A program made the translations under genes and the position numbers. Source: Arion vulgaris (taxonomy: Eukaryota > Mollusca > Gastropoda > Stylommatophora > Arionidae). Taken from it: 64,000 bases of DNA. The notes under the pieces are model-generated. The model did not search any database, was not told where the DNA came from, and worked only from the letters and a program-made list of their open reading frames with translations. The DNA is taken from contig CM036762.1 in assembly GCA_020796225.1 (NCBI GenBank), positions 18,895,286 to 18,959,285 on the forward strand, given 5' to 3'. This document shows, in pieces, positions 1-11,499 of the stretch; the stretch's first letter is position 1; each line of letters opens with the position of its first letter.

Positions 1-155
1 TGGTAGGCCTCTAAACGCATAGACTTCTACACGCTTAGGACATGTGCATTCGATTTCACCCAAACCTCCTTATGCGCCTCTTACGACATGCGTGGCAGGT
101 AACAGTGGTTCTATTCTTTACACCTCAAATTTGGGCCCGAGTAACCACTCGGGCG
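1..155 (-). mobile_element. SINE family A, cut by window edge
   Basis: Minus-strand copy of the SINE seen complete at 17835-18087, 60115-60365 and 60777-61033. Its head (minus strand CGCCCGAGTGG) is at 155, and the core with GTCGTAAGAGGCG lies around 85-100. The (GAA)n-tail half lies outside the window. The core resembles the central domain described for MetaSINEs, recalled from family knowledge and not checked by alignment. Confidence 0.8.
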
Positions 156-430
156 ACATCAGCATTCAATGTCCCACTGTCTTGCGTAAGGTGCCCAACG
201 TTTGCGGCAGTCAAACACAACTAGTCAATGACATCTTGGAGAAATCTTCGCCTTGGTTGTCTTCTCTTTCGTCTGTCCGGTATAATGCCAGCCAGAATAA
301 TCTTCTCCAGATAATCATGTCATAATATATGTAGAAAATATGTCATTATTTTTATTTTCTTCTTCTTTATCAATATATAAAAATATATAATGTAAGCAAA
401 AGATCAACGATATAATTTCCATCTTTAATA
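156..430. other. Unassigned AT-rich stretch
   Basis: No coding signal I trust. The first 170 bases look like a decayed LINE 3' end on the minus strand, but no motif is firm. The remainder is AT-rich. Confidence 0.3.
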
Positions 431-432
431 AA

Positions 433-575
433 CACATGAAGTGGTTCGGCCACTTAATAAAAATGCAGCCAAACCCTTCCCCGTATACAGAGTCTTCTAC
501 AACGGAGCATTATGAAAAAAGGCGAGAGGAAGACCATACAAAAAATGGTTAGATGACATAACAGAATTTTGTTTT
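433..575 (+). pseudogene. LINE ORF2 C-terminal fragment (RTE-like)
   Basis: The sequence encodes a decayed version of the tail MKWFGHLIRM...GRPRKRW found intact at 61430-61640 and 47440-47560. This is the segment after the reverse-transcriptase thumb in many RTE-like non-LTR elements. It is 5'-truncated and frameshifted (GGAGCATTATGAAAAAAG in place of the sister copies' AGAGCATCAGGAAAGAAG). I infer it is dead. Confidence 0.65.
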
Positions 576-1160
576 CTTGTTTGCACTTTACAAGCTGTCA
601 TTGGTTAGAGCACATCCAACTCTAGATAACTAGGCCAGACAACTGAACGGGTATTCCCTGACCTAGATCAGAAAAGGGGTCTGGAAATTTAAGATGTTTG
701 ATAGAACAATGCAAGCTTTTTGCAATTTTACTCAATTCTGTGAGTCTATGGTTATTTATTGCTGAAAAATATTTATAATATTGATATTCCTTACTGTTAA
801 ACTTAACTTGTTGCATAATATAATTTCGAGCTAGCATTTTGTGTTGATTTAAAAATGAAATCGTCTATATACACCAATACTGGAATGCGAAGTCACGTGG
901 TGTAGTTGGGGTCTGATTTCCACAATTTTACTTGAGCCCGAAGGCCCAGTAGTTTATAGTTGGCTCTGGTTAAATATAGTATAGTATTTGGCCAGAACAC
1001 ACGTCATGTTTTATGCAGAAAAATTGTATGGAAGGTGGAAAGTTTGAACATATCTTGTTCTGTCGTTCTCCAACAATATGATCCATATAATAAAGGGGAC
1101 GCAGCTATTGTTTATATTAATCTCTGTTCTGATATTGTGTTGGGCTGACATTCAGATAGT
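576..1160. other. No recognisable feature
   Basis: About 580 bp without coding, RNA or repeat signals that I can name. Short open frames here have no family resemblance. Confidence 0.4.
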
Positions 1161-1164
1161 TTGA

Positions 1165-1390
1165 CGGGTCACGAATGCACCTCATGCCTTACCAGTCTGC
1201 TTTTAATGTCAGATCCAGCTCCTCCTTCGTAGCTGATAACACTTCCAAGATATGTGAAAGCAGTTGTATTTGGAAGGATTTGATCTTGTAGTTTGGTTTT
1301 GGGGTGGCCATGTTCAGTCGGATTTAATAATAACCACCTAGTTATAAATTCATCTTTGGTCAGATTTTTGTCGGTTTGAGCCATTTTAAT
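1165..1390 (-). pseudogene. LINE reverse transcriptase fragment, thumb region
   Basis: The minus strand encodes FTYLGSVISYEGGAG followed by DIKSRL, the conserved block after the YADD palm motif in RTE-like LINEs. Only about 70 codons are recognisable, and neither a catalytic motif nor a 3' tail is present. It is a fragment of an old insertion. Confidence 0.7.
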
Positions 1391-1756
1391 GTTAAATATA
1401 TTTTGCTATGTTTTCACAATAGCTACCATATCTTCGTCTTTCTGTTGTTAAACGCATTTTTTTCAGCAAACATTTTGTTGTGTTTGTGCCACTTAGTCCA
1501 TGACCTTCTCCATACTGACTGCAAGGCAACTGTCTCTCAGTCGCATCACAGACCCAATGTGTCGACTCCACACTTCTTGGATATCGTTCCAGATAAGGTA
1601 ACATTTTTCCCATTTGCTTTTTATTCATCGCTTGATTATCAATAAAAAAACCAGAAGTTTACACTCAGATTTGAGATTTCTATCTATGGCACTTTTTTGT
1701 ATAATTTATGATTACTGAATCTTCTTTGTACTTTGTACTATCATACACACATCAAT

Positions 1757-1990
1757 TTGGAGCGTTTGGTCGAATGGACTAGAGTGCGGGCTTTCATTTG
1801 GTAGACCCGGGTTCAATCGATGGAAAGGTAAAATAGTTTTTTCTGTCGTGGGCATAACAAATCATAACTTGAACAGCAGTTTCACGTTGATTGCACTAGC
1901 CATACGGCCAGTAAATTTCACAGGCTCATGTGTTTGTGCCTCTCAATGTGGGTGTGGGGTTACTTACCCACTGGAAAATGGATTTTTGAT
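1757..1990 (+). mobile_element. tRNA-derived SINE-like repeat
   Basis: The head has an A-box-like TGGTCGAATGG near 1770 and a B-box-like GGTTCAATCG near 1811, the internal pol III promoter layout of a tRNA-derived SINE. A non-tRNA body of about 170 bp follows. No second copy was found in the window, so family status is inferred from the boxes alone. Confidence 0.5.
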
Positions 1991-2017
1991 AAAATAGTTT
2001 TTGTGTGAATGTTATCA

Positions 2018-2375
2018 GTTATCAGAGGACTTTCATCATAGCACTCCGGACATGTCCATAGGTGCTCCGATCACCTCCTCGACGAATCCAGCAGTCGTCC
2101 AGCGGCCTAACACACCAATTCGATGTTGATTAATCAGTCGCTTTGCATATTTGGTATGTCGTTCTTTACGGGCTGTACCAACATTGACAACCATCTCTCT
2201 CAATCTGTGCGAGTGGGACTCGCAACCCTGAAACTCTTCTGTTCGAAAAGACTGAATGCGTTAAGAATATAATTTCGGTCCATTGCTGCTGCCTCTGATA
2301 ACGTAGCCATGCCAGCAAATCTATCAGCTCGTTCATTATCCCTGACTCTTGCGTGCACAGGGACAACAATAAAGG
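2018..2375 (-). pseudogene. LINE RNase H C-terminal fragment and 3' end
   Basis: On the minus strand a GNERADRFAGMA block is readable with one stop upstream. This is the end of the LINE-type RNase H domain (PGH...GNERAD). It is followed by the 3' region ending in a TGATAACTGATAAC tail at the left edge. Related 3' ends occur at 20012-20130 and 25918-26052. It is 5'-truncated. Confidence 0.7.
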
Positions 2376-2862
2376 CGTAACAATCTATGGTTTAAACATT
2401 TATAATAAATTATACATGGAGCCCGCAGTCGAAAGCTGAGTTAAATCTGATCGTCTCCATTCCCGAGTAGTAAGCTACCCAGCGTTGCTGAAAACTCCTA
2501 TCTGGATAAATTTATGGGGGCGCCCATGAAACTAGTGGTTTATTAGTTGTTCTTGCGCTAAAGTAAACACAACAAAAGAAGAAGGTTTGGAGAATACCAT
2601 CAGACTATTCGTAAATCTTATTTACAATTCTGTTTCAAAGATAACCAGTTTCGAAGATTGCGCAGTTTCGAAGATTGGCAGTTTCAGATGCAGTTTCAAA
2701 TATAGTGCAACATTCAATGGATGTCTAATTAGAGGAAGACTAGACAAGGAACGACAGGGGAGATAAACTCTTAGATTAAAGTCAACAAAACTGGTTAACA
2801 TCACTATAGATTTTAAGTTGTTAAAGTCTTGCTTACCTACATCAGCCAGCCCGGCCCATGAT

Positions 2863-2935
2863 CGAAAGAAAGAGAGAGAACGAGAGAGATTGTGAGAGAG
2901 AGCTAATGATAGAGAGATAGAAAGTTATATATGTC
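2863..2935. repeat. (GA)n-rich microsatellite
   Basis: Imperfect GAGA tract with interruptions. Nothing coding surrounds it. The flanks 2376-2862 and 2936-3293 hold no feature I can identify. Confidence 0.8.
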
Positions 2936-3293
2936 TAAGATCAGACAAGTAGCTTGGGAAGGGCAAAGAACCAAATGACAACAAAAACTAAAGCCGCGTC
3001 TCATAAACATTTAGCACGGCATCCGCCACTTTTCAACGATATATTTTAAACGTCACTTGATCCAGGTAACTTCAAGATATTCGCACAGTTAAATTTAAAC
3101 ATGCACTTTAGAAGTTACGAATTCAAGTCTAGTGTAGGCATCTACAGAGGTTTAGAGGATAATGTTGCACTTTCGTTTCTTTCTTAACCCAAAAAGTAAA
3201 AATTTCACTTTTTAATTACCCACAATGGTGTTTGGTGTAACCTGTCAATCATATAATAATATGAGGGACGTTTCACGGTTGTTTATGGAAAAT

Positions 3294-3459
3294 CAGTGGC
3301 GGTTCGTAATCCTTTTTGTTGGTAGGGCCAGGCAACAAATGTTCGGAAAAATCATGGTTTTGGATTAGGCTATATTTTAATTTATTAAATAATAAATGCA
3401 CGTTACACATTATTTTGTATGGGTCCTGGCCCACTGGCCTTAAGGACGAGCCGCCACTG
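3294..3459. mobile_element. hAT-type MITE, 166 bp
   Basis: The terminal inverted repeats begin CAGTGGCGGTTCGT on the left and CAGTGGCGGCTCGT on the complement of the right end. The flanking 8-mers TGGAAAAT (3286-3293) and TGGAAGAT (3460-3467) match at 7 of 8 positions, as expected of an aged hAT 8-bp target-site duplication. There is no coding capacity, so it must have been moved by an autonomous hAT elsewhere. Confidence 0.8.
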
Positions 3460-3627
3460 TGGAAGATCATATTTTACGAAGGGAGAAAACGTTTAACAGC
3501 TGACTAATATTGTCATGCCGACATGTATGAGAGTTTTGCAGTTTAGCCAGTGCTTTATGATTACATGTCTATGCTCTGTAGATGGGAGGATTTTAACTTA
3601 TACGGCGTTCTCTGGTCATGCGCTTAA

Positions 3628-3761
3628 CCTTTTCCATCCGTGTTTTTTTCCTTTGAGGCGCATTTATTTTACAGTGTATACTGAAGTAGCCGGTGTACTG
3701 GTTTGGCGACATCTTAATATAATACGCCGAGCCAGTATATCGGTTTAAATGAGCGAAAGGG
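3628..3761. mobile_element. piggyBac-like MITE, 134 bp
   Basis: Flanked by TTAA at 3624-3627 and 3762-3765. The ends read CCTTTTCC... and ...GCGAAAGG, close to the CCCTTT/AAAGGG ends of piggyBac elements. A relative of almost the same length with TTAA flanks sits at 26497-26632. It is non-coding. Confidence 0.65.
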
Positions 3762-3765
3762 TTAA

Positions 3766-4308
3766 TCCACCGTGGAACCACAAGCGGGACAGTTTTCAGG
3801 TAGAATGGGTGTTGTCATCAGCTGCTTCTCAGATAAGATTGCTTCTCTATAAAATCAGTGAGAGGACGGAGACAGAAACAATATGGAATGTTCGGCTTCA
3901 TGGCATGGAAGAGTGTTAATGTTCGAGCTGATAGTCAGCACCAGGAACAGACGTTTACGAAGATTCATAATCCCTAGCCAGTTGGCATGACATAGATATT
4001 AATATCAATATTAAAACTTTAAAACAAATGTCTGATCTCTTCTGTCTCTACACGAGGCTTGATCTTTGTCTATTTATGGAAACAACTAAAATAAACTATT
4101 TAACTCAATACATACCACTAACCACAATAGCGGCTCACAGATGTGCGTTAAACACACTATCAGTTACTTTAGTGGCTTTTCATGTGCATCACTTTCTCTC
4201 TCATTGTAGTAAACCTTCCTAGTTTTTATGGTAGCTTTAAGAAGTATAACAAATATATTCACAACTAGTATATCGGATGATATATATTAATGTAATACCC
4301 ACTGCTTC
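3766..4308. other. No recognisable feature
   Basis: About 540 bp of non-coding sequence between a MITE and an interrupted LINE fragment. I see no splice-flanked coding segment or tRNA boxes. Confidence 0.4.
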
Positions 4309-4388
4309 TTCTTCTTTCGTCGTCAGACTGTTACTGGGTTGTTTCCCAGTGTCGTAGTTTTCTGTTTATGTCTTGCTTTGCTCTAGTG
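4309..4388 (-). pseudogene. LINE 3' end, left part, split by hAT
   Basis: Starts with CTTCTTCTTC, the complement of a (GAA)n tail, and runs through the complement of the LINE 3' end seen complete at 61184-61687. It is interrupted at 4388 by the hAT element and resumes at 7554 in the same frame of alignment. CTCTAGTG at 4381-4388 is the left target-site duplication of that hAT. Confidence 0.8.
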
Positions 4389-7300
4389 CAGTGTTTCCCA
4401 ACCGTTTTTGTGCCATGCCCCACCAAAGCCTTTCAAAAATTCGTATGCCCCCCTTATGTAACATATACAAAAATTTATTTTCTAAAATTGAATTGTTCAC
4501 TAAAGAAACTTAAATGATAGGTTTTAGGAAGAAATCACTAGGAAATTGTTGAGGAAAAACAGTAAGTCAATTTTCAAAACACATAATAGAGAACAGAAAT
4601 TCAAGTACGATATCATTTTAATGATATATTTTTCTATATTATTTTAATTATTAGTAACTATTTATTACTTACACTTAGTGAGATCCTTGCGATTGATAGA
4701 GGCTGCAAAAAGATTTTATGTTAGGTTCCAATTTAGTTAGCTTCAGTCTCAAGTCTCCCATTGTGTTATATTCAACCAATTTCTTTTTTAGCAGCAAATC
4801 AGTTATGGCAATAAATCCAGATTCAGTTAAATATGAAGATAGAAATGGTAATACGTTTTCTTGCACATTTGGTTGAATTTGTATATTTGATTTCTGTTTC
4901 ATCACAAAGCCATGCCGTCGCTCCTTTTATATTAAATGAAGTTTTAACTGACTCATCATTTTGCATATCTGCGAGCTCTTCTTGATACTGCATATTTGAA
5001 ATAGACAAATCCACTAACATTGACTGCAATCAATGTGTTTCAAATAGAAAATCTTTCTTTTAAATCAGCTGATAGAATTTTCAGATGATCGACAATAACA
5101 AGTATTAGTATAGCGGTATCAGTCACTTCACATTTCTGGAGCCAATGAAACTCTTCAAAATGTTTGTTGCAAATATATTTCTGACATAGTTCAATAAAGG
5201 TAATAAAACCAAATATCTTAGCTTTTCCATCAACAAGATTTTTATTTTTCCTTGAAGGTGGTTATTTAATATATTTTGTTTTTCATTCAAAGATATCGGC
5301 TTAACTCACAAATGCTTTACTATCGACCGTTAACAGATACTTTATTTCAGGTTTGTTGCTTAAAAATCACTAAGAGTATCAAATAGTTCCATAAATATTG
5401 TCAAACAGTTCCCTTTCTAGAGCCATCTTACTTCAGTGTGAAGTAAAAGTCTCACATGGTCTGCATTTTGTTATTCACAAAATAGCACGAAGAGACGCTC
5501 ACATTTGGCATAAGATTTAATAGCATTGATACACTTTATAACCGAATTTAGTACTTCGTTTAGAAAAGGTGAAATATTTTTAGCTACCAAATTTTCCCTG
5601 TTAATAACACAATGCACAAAAAGCATTTCTGGATTCTCATCTTTCAGCAATTTTAAGCAGCCATTTTCTTGCCTATCATATTATTAGTACCATCTGCGGC
5701 ACAAGATATTATGTTTTTCATTGGTATATTATGACATATAAGTAATTTTTAGCTTATTATATACAACTTTGGAGGTAGGGGTGCTTTCTAATGATTTACA
5801 GAACAACATTTCTTCAGCAAAATCCCATTATCAATATATCTTGCGTAAGATATCAATACTACTTATCAACACTGTCTCTCAAAGTTGATTCATCCATTTG
5901 CACTGATAATTTTCTTGTTTTCAGCTTTTAAACAGGTGTATTTCAATATCTCCACTCATTTCGTCTATTTTATTGCTAACAGTATTGTTACTGAGTGGCA
6001 TAGCTTTCACCTCTTGGTCATCTTTTTCCAGAACCGTTTTAAGAAATGATGATATTGATGGTTTGATTAAATTCTCTCTTATAGTATGATTTTTTCCACA
6101 TTTAACAATGTAGAAATTTTATAACTAGCCTCAAGTGTACGAACTGACAGTTGCAGTATGAGCAGTAAACAGGACTTTAATTCTTTTTCAAAATTTGTCT
6201 TTAAAGTTTGAAAGTAATTCAAATCTGACATAATATGAGCACTGTGTTTCGCCTTCAAATGCTCTTCAAGACGACCTCGTTTTATTGATTCGTTGGTCAA
6301 GCATTGTTGACGTAAAAGACATTAATGTGGAATACATTAATATAGTAATATTTCACATCAGGTGATATATGTTTGAGCAAATTCGATTATTATAGCATGA
6401 CTATTTGAAGAAGAAATCATTAACAATATTTATATCCACATTTATGTGGTTCAATCTGCTCTTCTGAAAAGTATGCGGTGTTCTCTTCTAAATAGCTCTG
6501 ATAAATTCTAACCTCCAATAGTTATATCTTCTACGTGAAGCTCTTCGGTTCTCTTCTGCTTTTCTCGTATAATCTGGCCTAACAGTCCTGTACTTTAGCT
6601 GTTCTGTGTCTAGTTCTCTATTTTTATTCTAGCTACCTCAAAGCTGTTCTGTATTTGGCTCTCTATCTGCTCTATTATTCTCTCTTCTTAAAGTCCATCT
6701 TGTATATATATATATGGGTGAATATTCCATTACTTTACTATTCCAAAACTTTGTTATCAGGACTACGATTTCCCACATCTGTTACTCTCTTGGAAAAGAC
6801 TCATCTTACTTTGACTATCGCATTCTTTGTCATTGTCTAAATATGTATGTTCCAACCATGCCTTCTCAATCTGTCGCTAAACATGGAAAAAAAGATCTCA
6901 TGACATTCTACTGTAATCCATATATAAATGCTCCTTCGTTAACTATACAACTACAAAATGGTACTCTAAGGACACTTGTATAATCCAGCTGCACAGTGAG
7001 TATCCATTACTCTGGTAATCAGCCTAATGGCCCATAACTTGTATTTGAGTCAAACCACCTTGATGTATCTTAGTTTCTTTTCCCATCGTACCTAACATTC
7101 CAGGCCAAATCAAACTTCAGACCTGCTTTCTATGGTGAAAATATGATATGCGTGGATCTGTCCAATACTATTACATACTCAAGATTGCACTATATAAACT
7201 CATTTTGGACTTCATGACAAGGTTAGCAAATGACGGACACATTACAGTTTAAAAAAAAATATGACTCGATTTTAACACAATAACACATGCTTTTCCTCGT

Positions 7301-7545
7301 TCAAAGCTTTGTTAAAAGGAGGTAAAAATGTACCTAGATATAAGTACTTTCCATTCATTGAAGTTTTTTTAAACTTCAGTAAAGTGATTGTGAAGCAACA
7401 GTCGTTTTTGTCAACAGACATCCAAAAGTCAGTATATCGGTTTTACAACATCATGAACATTAGTTAAACTCCGAACGAGTCCATTGCCCCCTAAACGATG
7501 AAAATGCCCCCCAGTGGGGCGTACGCTCCACGTTGGGAAACAGGG
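4389..7545. mobile_element. hAT element, Buster-like, 3157 bp
   Basis: The inverted ends are CAGTGTTTCCCAACC on the left and CCCTGTTTCCCAACG on the complement of the right end. A perfect 8-bp target-site duplication, CTCTAGTG, lies at 4381-4388 and 7546-7553. It carries a decayed minus-strand transposase (4677-6312). The region 6500-7440, between the transposase start and the right end, is AT-rich with no coding sequence I recognise. It inserted into an older LINE 3' end, which fixes their relative age. Confidence 0.92.
4677..6312 (-). pseudogene. hAT transposase relic (ZBED5/FAM200-like)
   Basis: The N-terminal end (6079-6310) reads TNESIKRGRLEEHLKAKH, the post-BED segment typical of ZBED5/FAM200-type proteins. 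The C-terminal end (4675-4905) reads LPFLSSYLTESGFIAITDLL and ends with SQGSH, the hATC dimerisation domain and terminal SH of the same group. The middle is broken by many stops and frameshifts. No intact DDE core can be followed, so it is inactive. Confidence 0.8.
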
Positions 7546-7553
7546 CTCTAGTG

Positions 7554-7850
7554 GCTTGAGTGATAGTTTTTCGACTTTTTGACAAGATTCTGCTATGCCA
7601 TCTATCCATCATTTTCGTGGTCCATTTTTCGACTTATTTTCTGATGTTCTGTTGTAGAAGACTGTATAAAGGGGAGTTTGGTTGCATTCTTGTTGTGGAC
7701 GAACCACTTCATTCTTTGTTTCTCTGTGTAATTCAAAAAAGGTTTTGTCCCCACTCTCTTTCTTATGCTGATGTTAGTGACTCTGTTATTTCTGTTGTTG
7801 TTGGTAATTTTTCGTAACATCGCTTTTCACATGTAATTATGTTTTTGAGA
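7554..7850 (-). pseudogene. LINE ORF2 C-terminal fragment, right part
   Basis: Continuation of 4309-4388. The minus strand 7602-7820 encodes TNISIRKRVGTKPFLNYTEK, then W-F-H-N-K-N-A-T-K-L, the same ORF2 C-terminus as 61330-61640. The copy is diverged and 5'-truncated near the ACATGTGAAA block. The flank 7851-8059 holds nothing recognisable. Confidence 0.8.
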
Positions 7851-8059
7851 CTATGCTTTGCTCATTGAAGATACCTACTGCAAACTACGATAACGTAAGA
7901 TATATGTGATATACAAGTTCTAAGGTCAAATAACAATCGTAGTTAGAAAGAAGTAGTATTTATGGTATGCAGATAATTACATTTTTATTTGTCTTTTAAT
8001 GTCGTTACCTTCATGACAGTCGCTTAAATATAGTTACCTTCATGACACATCGACACATC

Positions 8060-9290
8060 GCTGACCCACAAATAAACCCCTCACAGTTTGGATTTAGAAG
8101 AGGAGTGGGATGCACAGACGTTCTATTCACTCTGAGACAACTGAGTGAAAAATCAATATAATACAATAAAGAGTTACACTTATTATTCATCGATCAAGAA
8201 AAGGCATTCGACAGAATAGATATAAGTTTTCTTTGGGAAACACTAGAATTTTATGGGATCAAGGGACAATTGCTAGACAATAATAGAACAATATACAAAA
8301 ATAGCCAGTCTGGTAAGAACAACAGACGGAATGACAGACTTATTCGAAACAAAATCAGGAGTAAGACAGGGTTGTGTGCTTTCACCTCTTCTCTTCAACA
8401 TATATATAGACAGAATAGTGAAAGAGGCACAATGCGGAAAAGACCTTATTGACATAGACAATGATCACTACGACCAATTAAACAACCAAATCAACGAATT
8501 ACTTTTTGCGGACGACCAAAGTTTAATCTATGAAGATGAAGATCAGCTACAACATCACAGGAATTCATTGCTAATAGCATGCAGGATTACAATATGAAAA
8601 TGAACACACAAAAGACCGAGACCATGAAAATCAGCAGAACACCAAGCCAAGCAATCATACAAATAGGCAACAACAGAGTAAAGCAAGTTTCTGAATTCAA
8701 ATATTTAGGCAGAATTTTCACAGAGGACGGAAAACTCGATAGAGAAATAGAGACAAGGTGTCAAAAGCAAATGTAGTGGCCTGCCAGCTGACAATTACTA
8801 CAACACCCAAAGGTCAAGATGGAAGTGAAAAAGACAGATGATAAAAAGTATTTTCCTACCAACACTTGGTTACCAGTGCCAAACTTGGTTCTACATGAAC
8901 ATACCACAGAAAGCCATCATGGTGAAAGAAATGCTTTGCTGGAAGGCAGTTTTAGTCACCAGGAAAAGACAGATATGAGAATGAGAAACCATGAACAGAA
9001 GTGGCATAACTCATGCACCGAATAATCGAAGACAACAAATGCAGTGGTTTGGACAGTAATGAGAATGAAATACAACCAACACTCAACAGCATACAATAAG
9101 GAGATCAGGTACTAGAGCTAAGGAAGATCAAGAAAAAGATGGATAGACAATATCAAGATCACACTAGATAAACACGGATATAACACAACAAGGGCGACTC
9201 ATCTGGCCCTAGAACGCAAATTAAAGCTAATAATCCTACGCTTAACGGCAAGAGTGGACAACCTCCATCTTCCACCTGGGAATAGACAAT
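8060..9290 (+). pseudogene. LINE reverse transcriptase, RTE-like, broken
   Basis: Palm motifs are readable in order across frames: FGFRRGVGCTD (8090), motif A FIDQEKAFDRI (8190), motif B GVRQGCVLSPLLFNIYID (8360), motif C LLFADDQSLI (8500), FKYLGRIFTEDG (8696), and the C-terminal GRSRKRWIDNI around 9120-9150. Stops and at least three frameshifts separate these blocks. The endonuclease domain is missing, so the copy is 5'-truncated. RTE-like affiliation is inferred from the GRPRKRW-type tail. Confidence 0.85.
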
Positions 9291-9715
9291 AGACCTTCAT
9301 GACGCTAAGTCTTCCTTTCCTGCCGCTTTCTTTCATATTTTAACAAGTGCGTCGTCTCTAGCATTGTTTATCCCAACTCTCAATATTTCTTGAAACGTCA
9401 CGTGTGTCTCGCGCGTGTATGTATGATACATACGCTCGAGGAATAAAATATAGAGAGATAGAAAGAGAACAAATCCTATAGCACGCAGTGTGGAAGTAAA
9501 AAAACCATTGTTCTTATTTGTTCCAGATTTAGTGGATGTGGGATGTTGTGGCTAGTGCCAGGTTGGTTGCGTGTTAGCAAGAAGAGAAAGATAACAAATT
9601 GATTTGTTGACGGAAGTTTATTTGTTTATCTGTGTTAACAGCCACACACTTTTAGCAACAGCTTAAAAATACCTTCCAAGTTTTTCAACCAAGGAGATAC
9701 GAGAAACTTTAGTTC
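9291..9715. other. Unassigned non-coding stretch
   Basis: No gene or repeat recognised. The segment 9400-9450 has several CpG-containing motifs and the palindromic-looking ATGTATGATACATAC, but nothing conclusive. Confidence 0.3.
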
Positions 9716-10059
9716 AGTGGTTCTTATACTGTGGTCTGTGTAGGCAAGGAAATCATTAATTGGGGTCCCATGTACACATACATCTTTACTTGGTGTCCGC
9801 AAAGGAGTGAACACTTCAACAATTGTTGCACAATGTTCTTTTAGGATTCATGGTGACATGTTTGCATTTTCAAAATTGGTGCCATTGATGCAGTGATTTG
9901 ATTTGCTTTATTTCAACTATGTTGGAGTTTGTTAGTTATTCGTCCATTGTGATAACTGCCATCCATCTTAACCGCACAGTGACCCAGGACGTGATGATCC
10001 TTGTGATTTGAACACGTGAACACATTCCTATAGTATAGAAGAACTCGTCTTGGCCATCA

Positions 10060-10581
10060 CGCCCGAGTGGTTACCAGGGCCCAAATTTGGGGTGTAAAGC
10101 ATAGAACCACTGTTACCTGCAAGGCATGTCGTAAGAGGCGACTAAGGAGGTTTGGCTGAAATCGGATGCATGTGTCCGTTAGGGAATGCTAACCCGAAAC
10201 AAATGCTTGCAGAAAACGGATGCACCAGGCCGTAAGGCGCATAACATGGTGCAATGACCCTTCACAATGAGGAATAGGATAACGGATTCAACGATCGCCA
10301 ATCTGCCTCGGAGATTTAGCCACTCAGTAAGAATGTCAGACCTACCATCATGAGGGTGGCCAAAACTTACTGCGGGAAGAGTCGGTACAAACGGGGAAGC
10401 AGAAATCATAGGAATTATATCCTACAGAACTGCCCTCAGTGTGCACACTTGAGAAGAAAGAGGTGGCACACTTACACTAGCGTCCAAGACAAACTGTATG
10501 GCGTGGCTGATAATCTTAGGCAGACGGCTGCCTTTATTAGAGAATCCGAAATCCAAATCTAGTGAGAACGCAGAAGAAGAA
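10060..10581 (+). mobile_element. SINE/LINE chimera, 522 bp
   Basis: Begins with the SINE A head CGCCCGAGTGGTTACC and core GTCGTAAGAGGCGACTAAGG. Near 10185 it changes to sequence that encodes the end of a LINE ORF2 (NYILQNCPQ, then KLYGVADNLRQTAAFIRESE and a stop). It finishes with GAAGAAGAAG. A perfect 13-bp target-site duplication, GTCTTGGCCATCA, lies at 10047-10059 and 10582-10594, so it inserted as one unit. A second copy is at 45070-45775. Confidence 0.88.
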
Positions 10582-10707
10582 GTCTTGGCCATCATATAAT
10601 CTAATCGCGGGTAATAAGCCTAACAGTGAATAAGCCTAACAATAAAGTGAATCCTAACTTGACTACTGTATAATTGTGCAGCAAAAGTAATCTTTATTTT
10701 TAATGAT

Positions 10708-10971
10708 CGCCCATGTGGTGCCTGGGCCCATAAGGGAAGCAAAGAATAGTACCACTACGACTTAGAATGCATGTCGTAAGAGACGGCTGATGTAAGCCCT
10801 AAAGATGCTACCCTAGTAAATAAAAAGCAGTGCAGAAATCGGATGTGTTGGCCTACTTGTAGACGCATAATTAGTACAACGTACAGTCGCTCTTAGGCTC
10901 AGATCACATACAAATCACACAGAGTGGTTAACAAGTGGTCGATATGGAGCGTTGAAGAAGAAGAAATAAGA
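10708..10971 (+). mobile_element. SINE family B, 264 bp
   Basis: Complete copy: head CGCCCATGTGGTG, core ATGTCGTAAGAGACGGCTGA, block GCTACCCTAGTAAATAAA, then GATCACATACAAATCACAC and a GAAGAAGAAG tail. The 12-bp duplication ATTTTTAATGAT flanks it (10696-10707, 10972-10983). It shares the core with SINE A but has a different body and 3' half. Confidence 0.88.
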
Positions 10972-11499
10972 ATTTTTAATGATAATTTTGGGTTGACTTC
11001 TTGTTCAGTCCTGAACTAATAAGTTTAGCACCAATCCTTCATCAAAAGTAAAAATAAATATGAGGGCATATCTTATCCAACATTTCTCTTGCTCATGAAT
11101 CCCTCTTCAGCTTCAGAAATTCATATTGACAATCATCAAATAACATTTCGTTATAAATCCAACCCTTCATCACAGATTTCAGAAACTTATCAGTTACAAT
11201 TTTTTGTTCCTTCAAGTTGCTGTCAAGTTGTTCACAGTTTCATTTTTTACCCCATCTAAAACGTTTTAATTACCGTCAAGTAACAAGAGCTGACAACAGT
11301 TTATAAAAAATTTGCAACATTAAAAAAAATCTTAACCTTTCTCTTCCAATTTTCTATTTTGTTCAGAAAGCTTTCAAGAAACAAATGCATTTTCTGATGT
11401 TTGTATTCTTTCTTTGTAACTGAAGATTCAGTTTGTTTGACTGCGTAAAGATATCAACCAAATATACAAAGAGCAGGTTCCATAGGTTGAGAACCCTTG

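Larger units (their letters stand above)
9715..11499. mobile_element. Possible hAT relic hosting two SINEs
   Basis: The left end CAGTGGTTCTTATACTGTGG resembles a Charlie-type hAT terminus. The complement of 11480-11499 reads CAAGGGTTCTCAACCTATGG. The flanking 8-mers do not match (CTTTAGTT against CTCCATTT), so the boundaries and the pairing are uncertain. A SINE/LINE chimera (10060-10581) and SINE B (10708-10971) lie inside. No transposase is readable. Confidence 0.3.

Noticed and set aside
9715..11499. Confident hAT element
   Set aside because: The terminal motifs look hAT-like, but the flanking 8-mers do not match, so it is kept only as a low-confidence relic.
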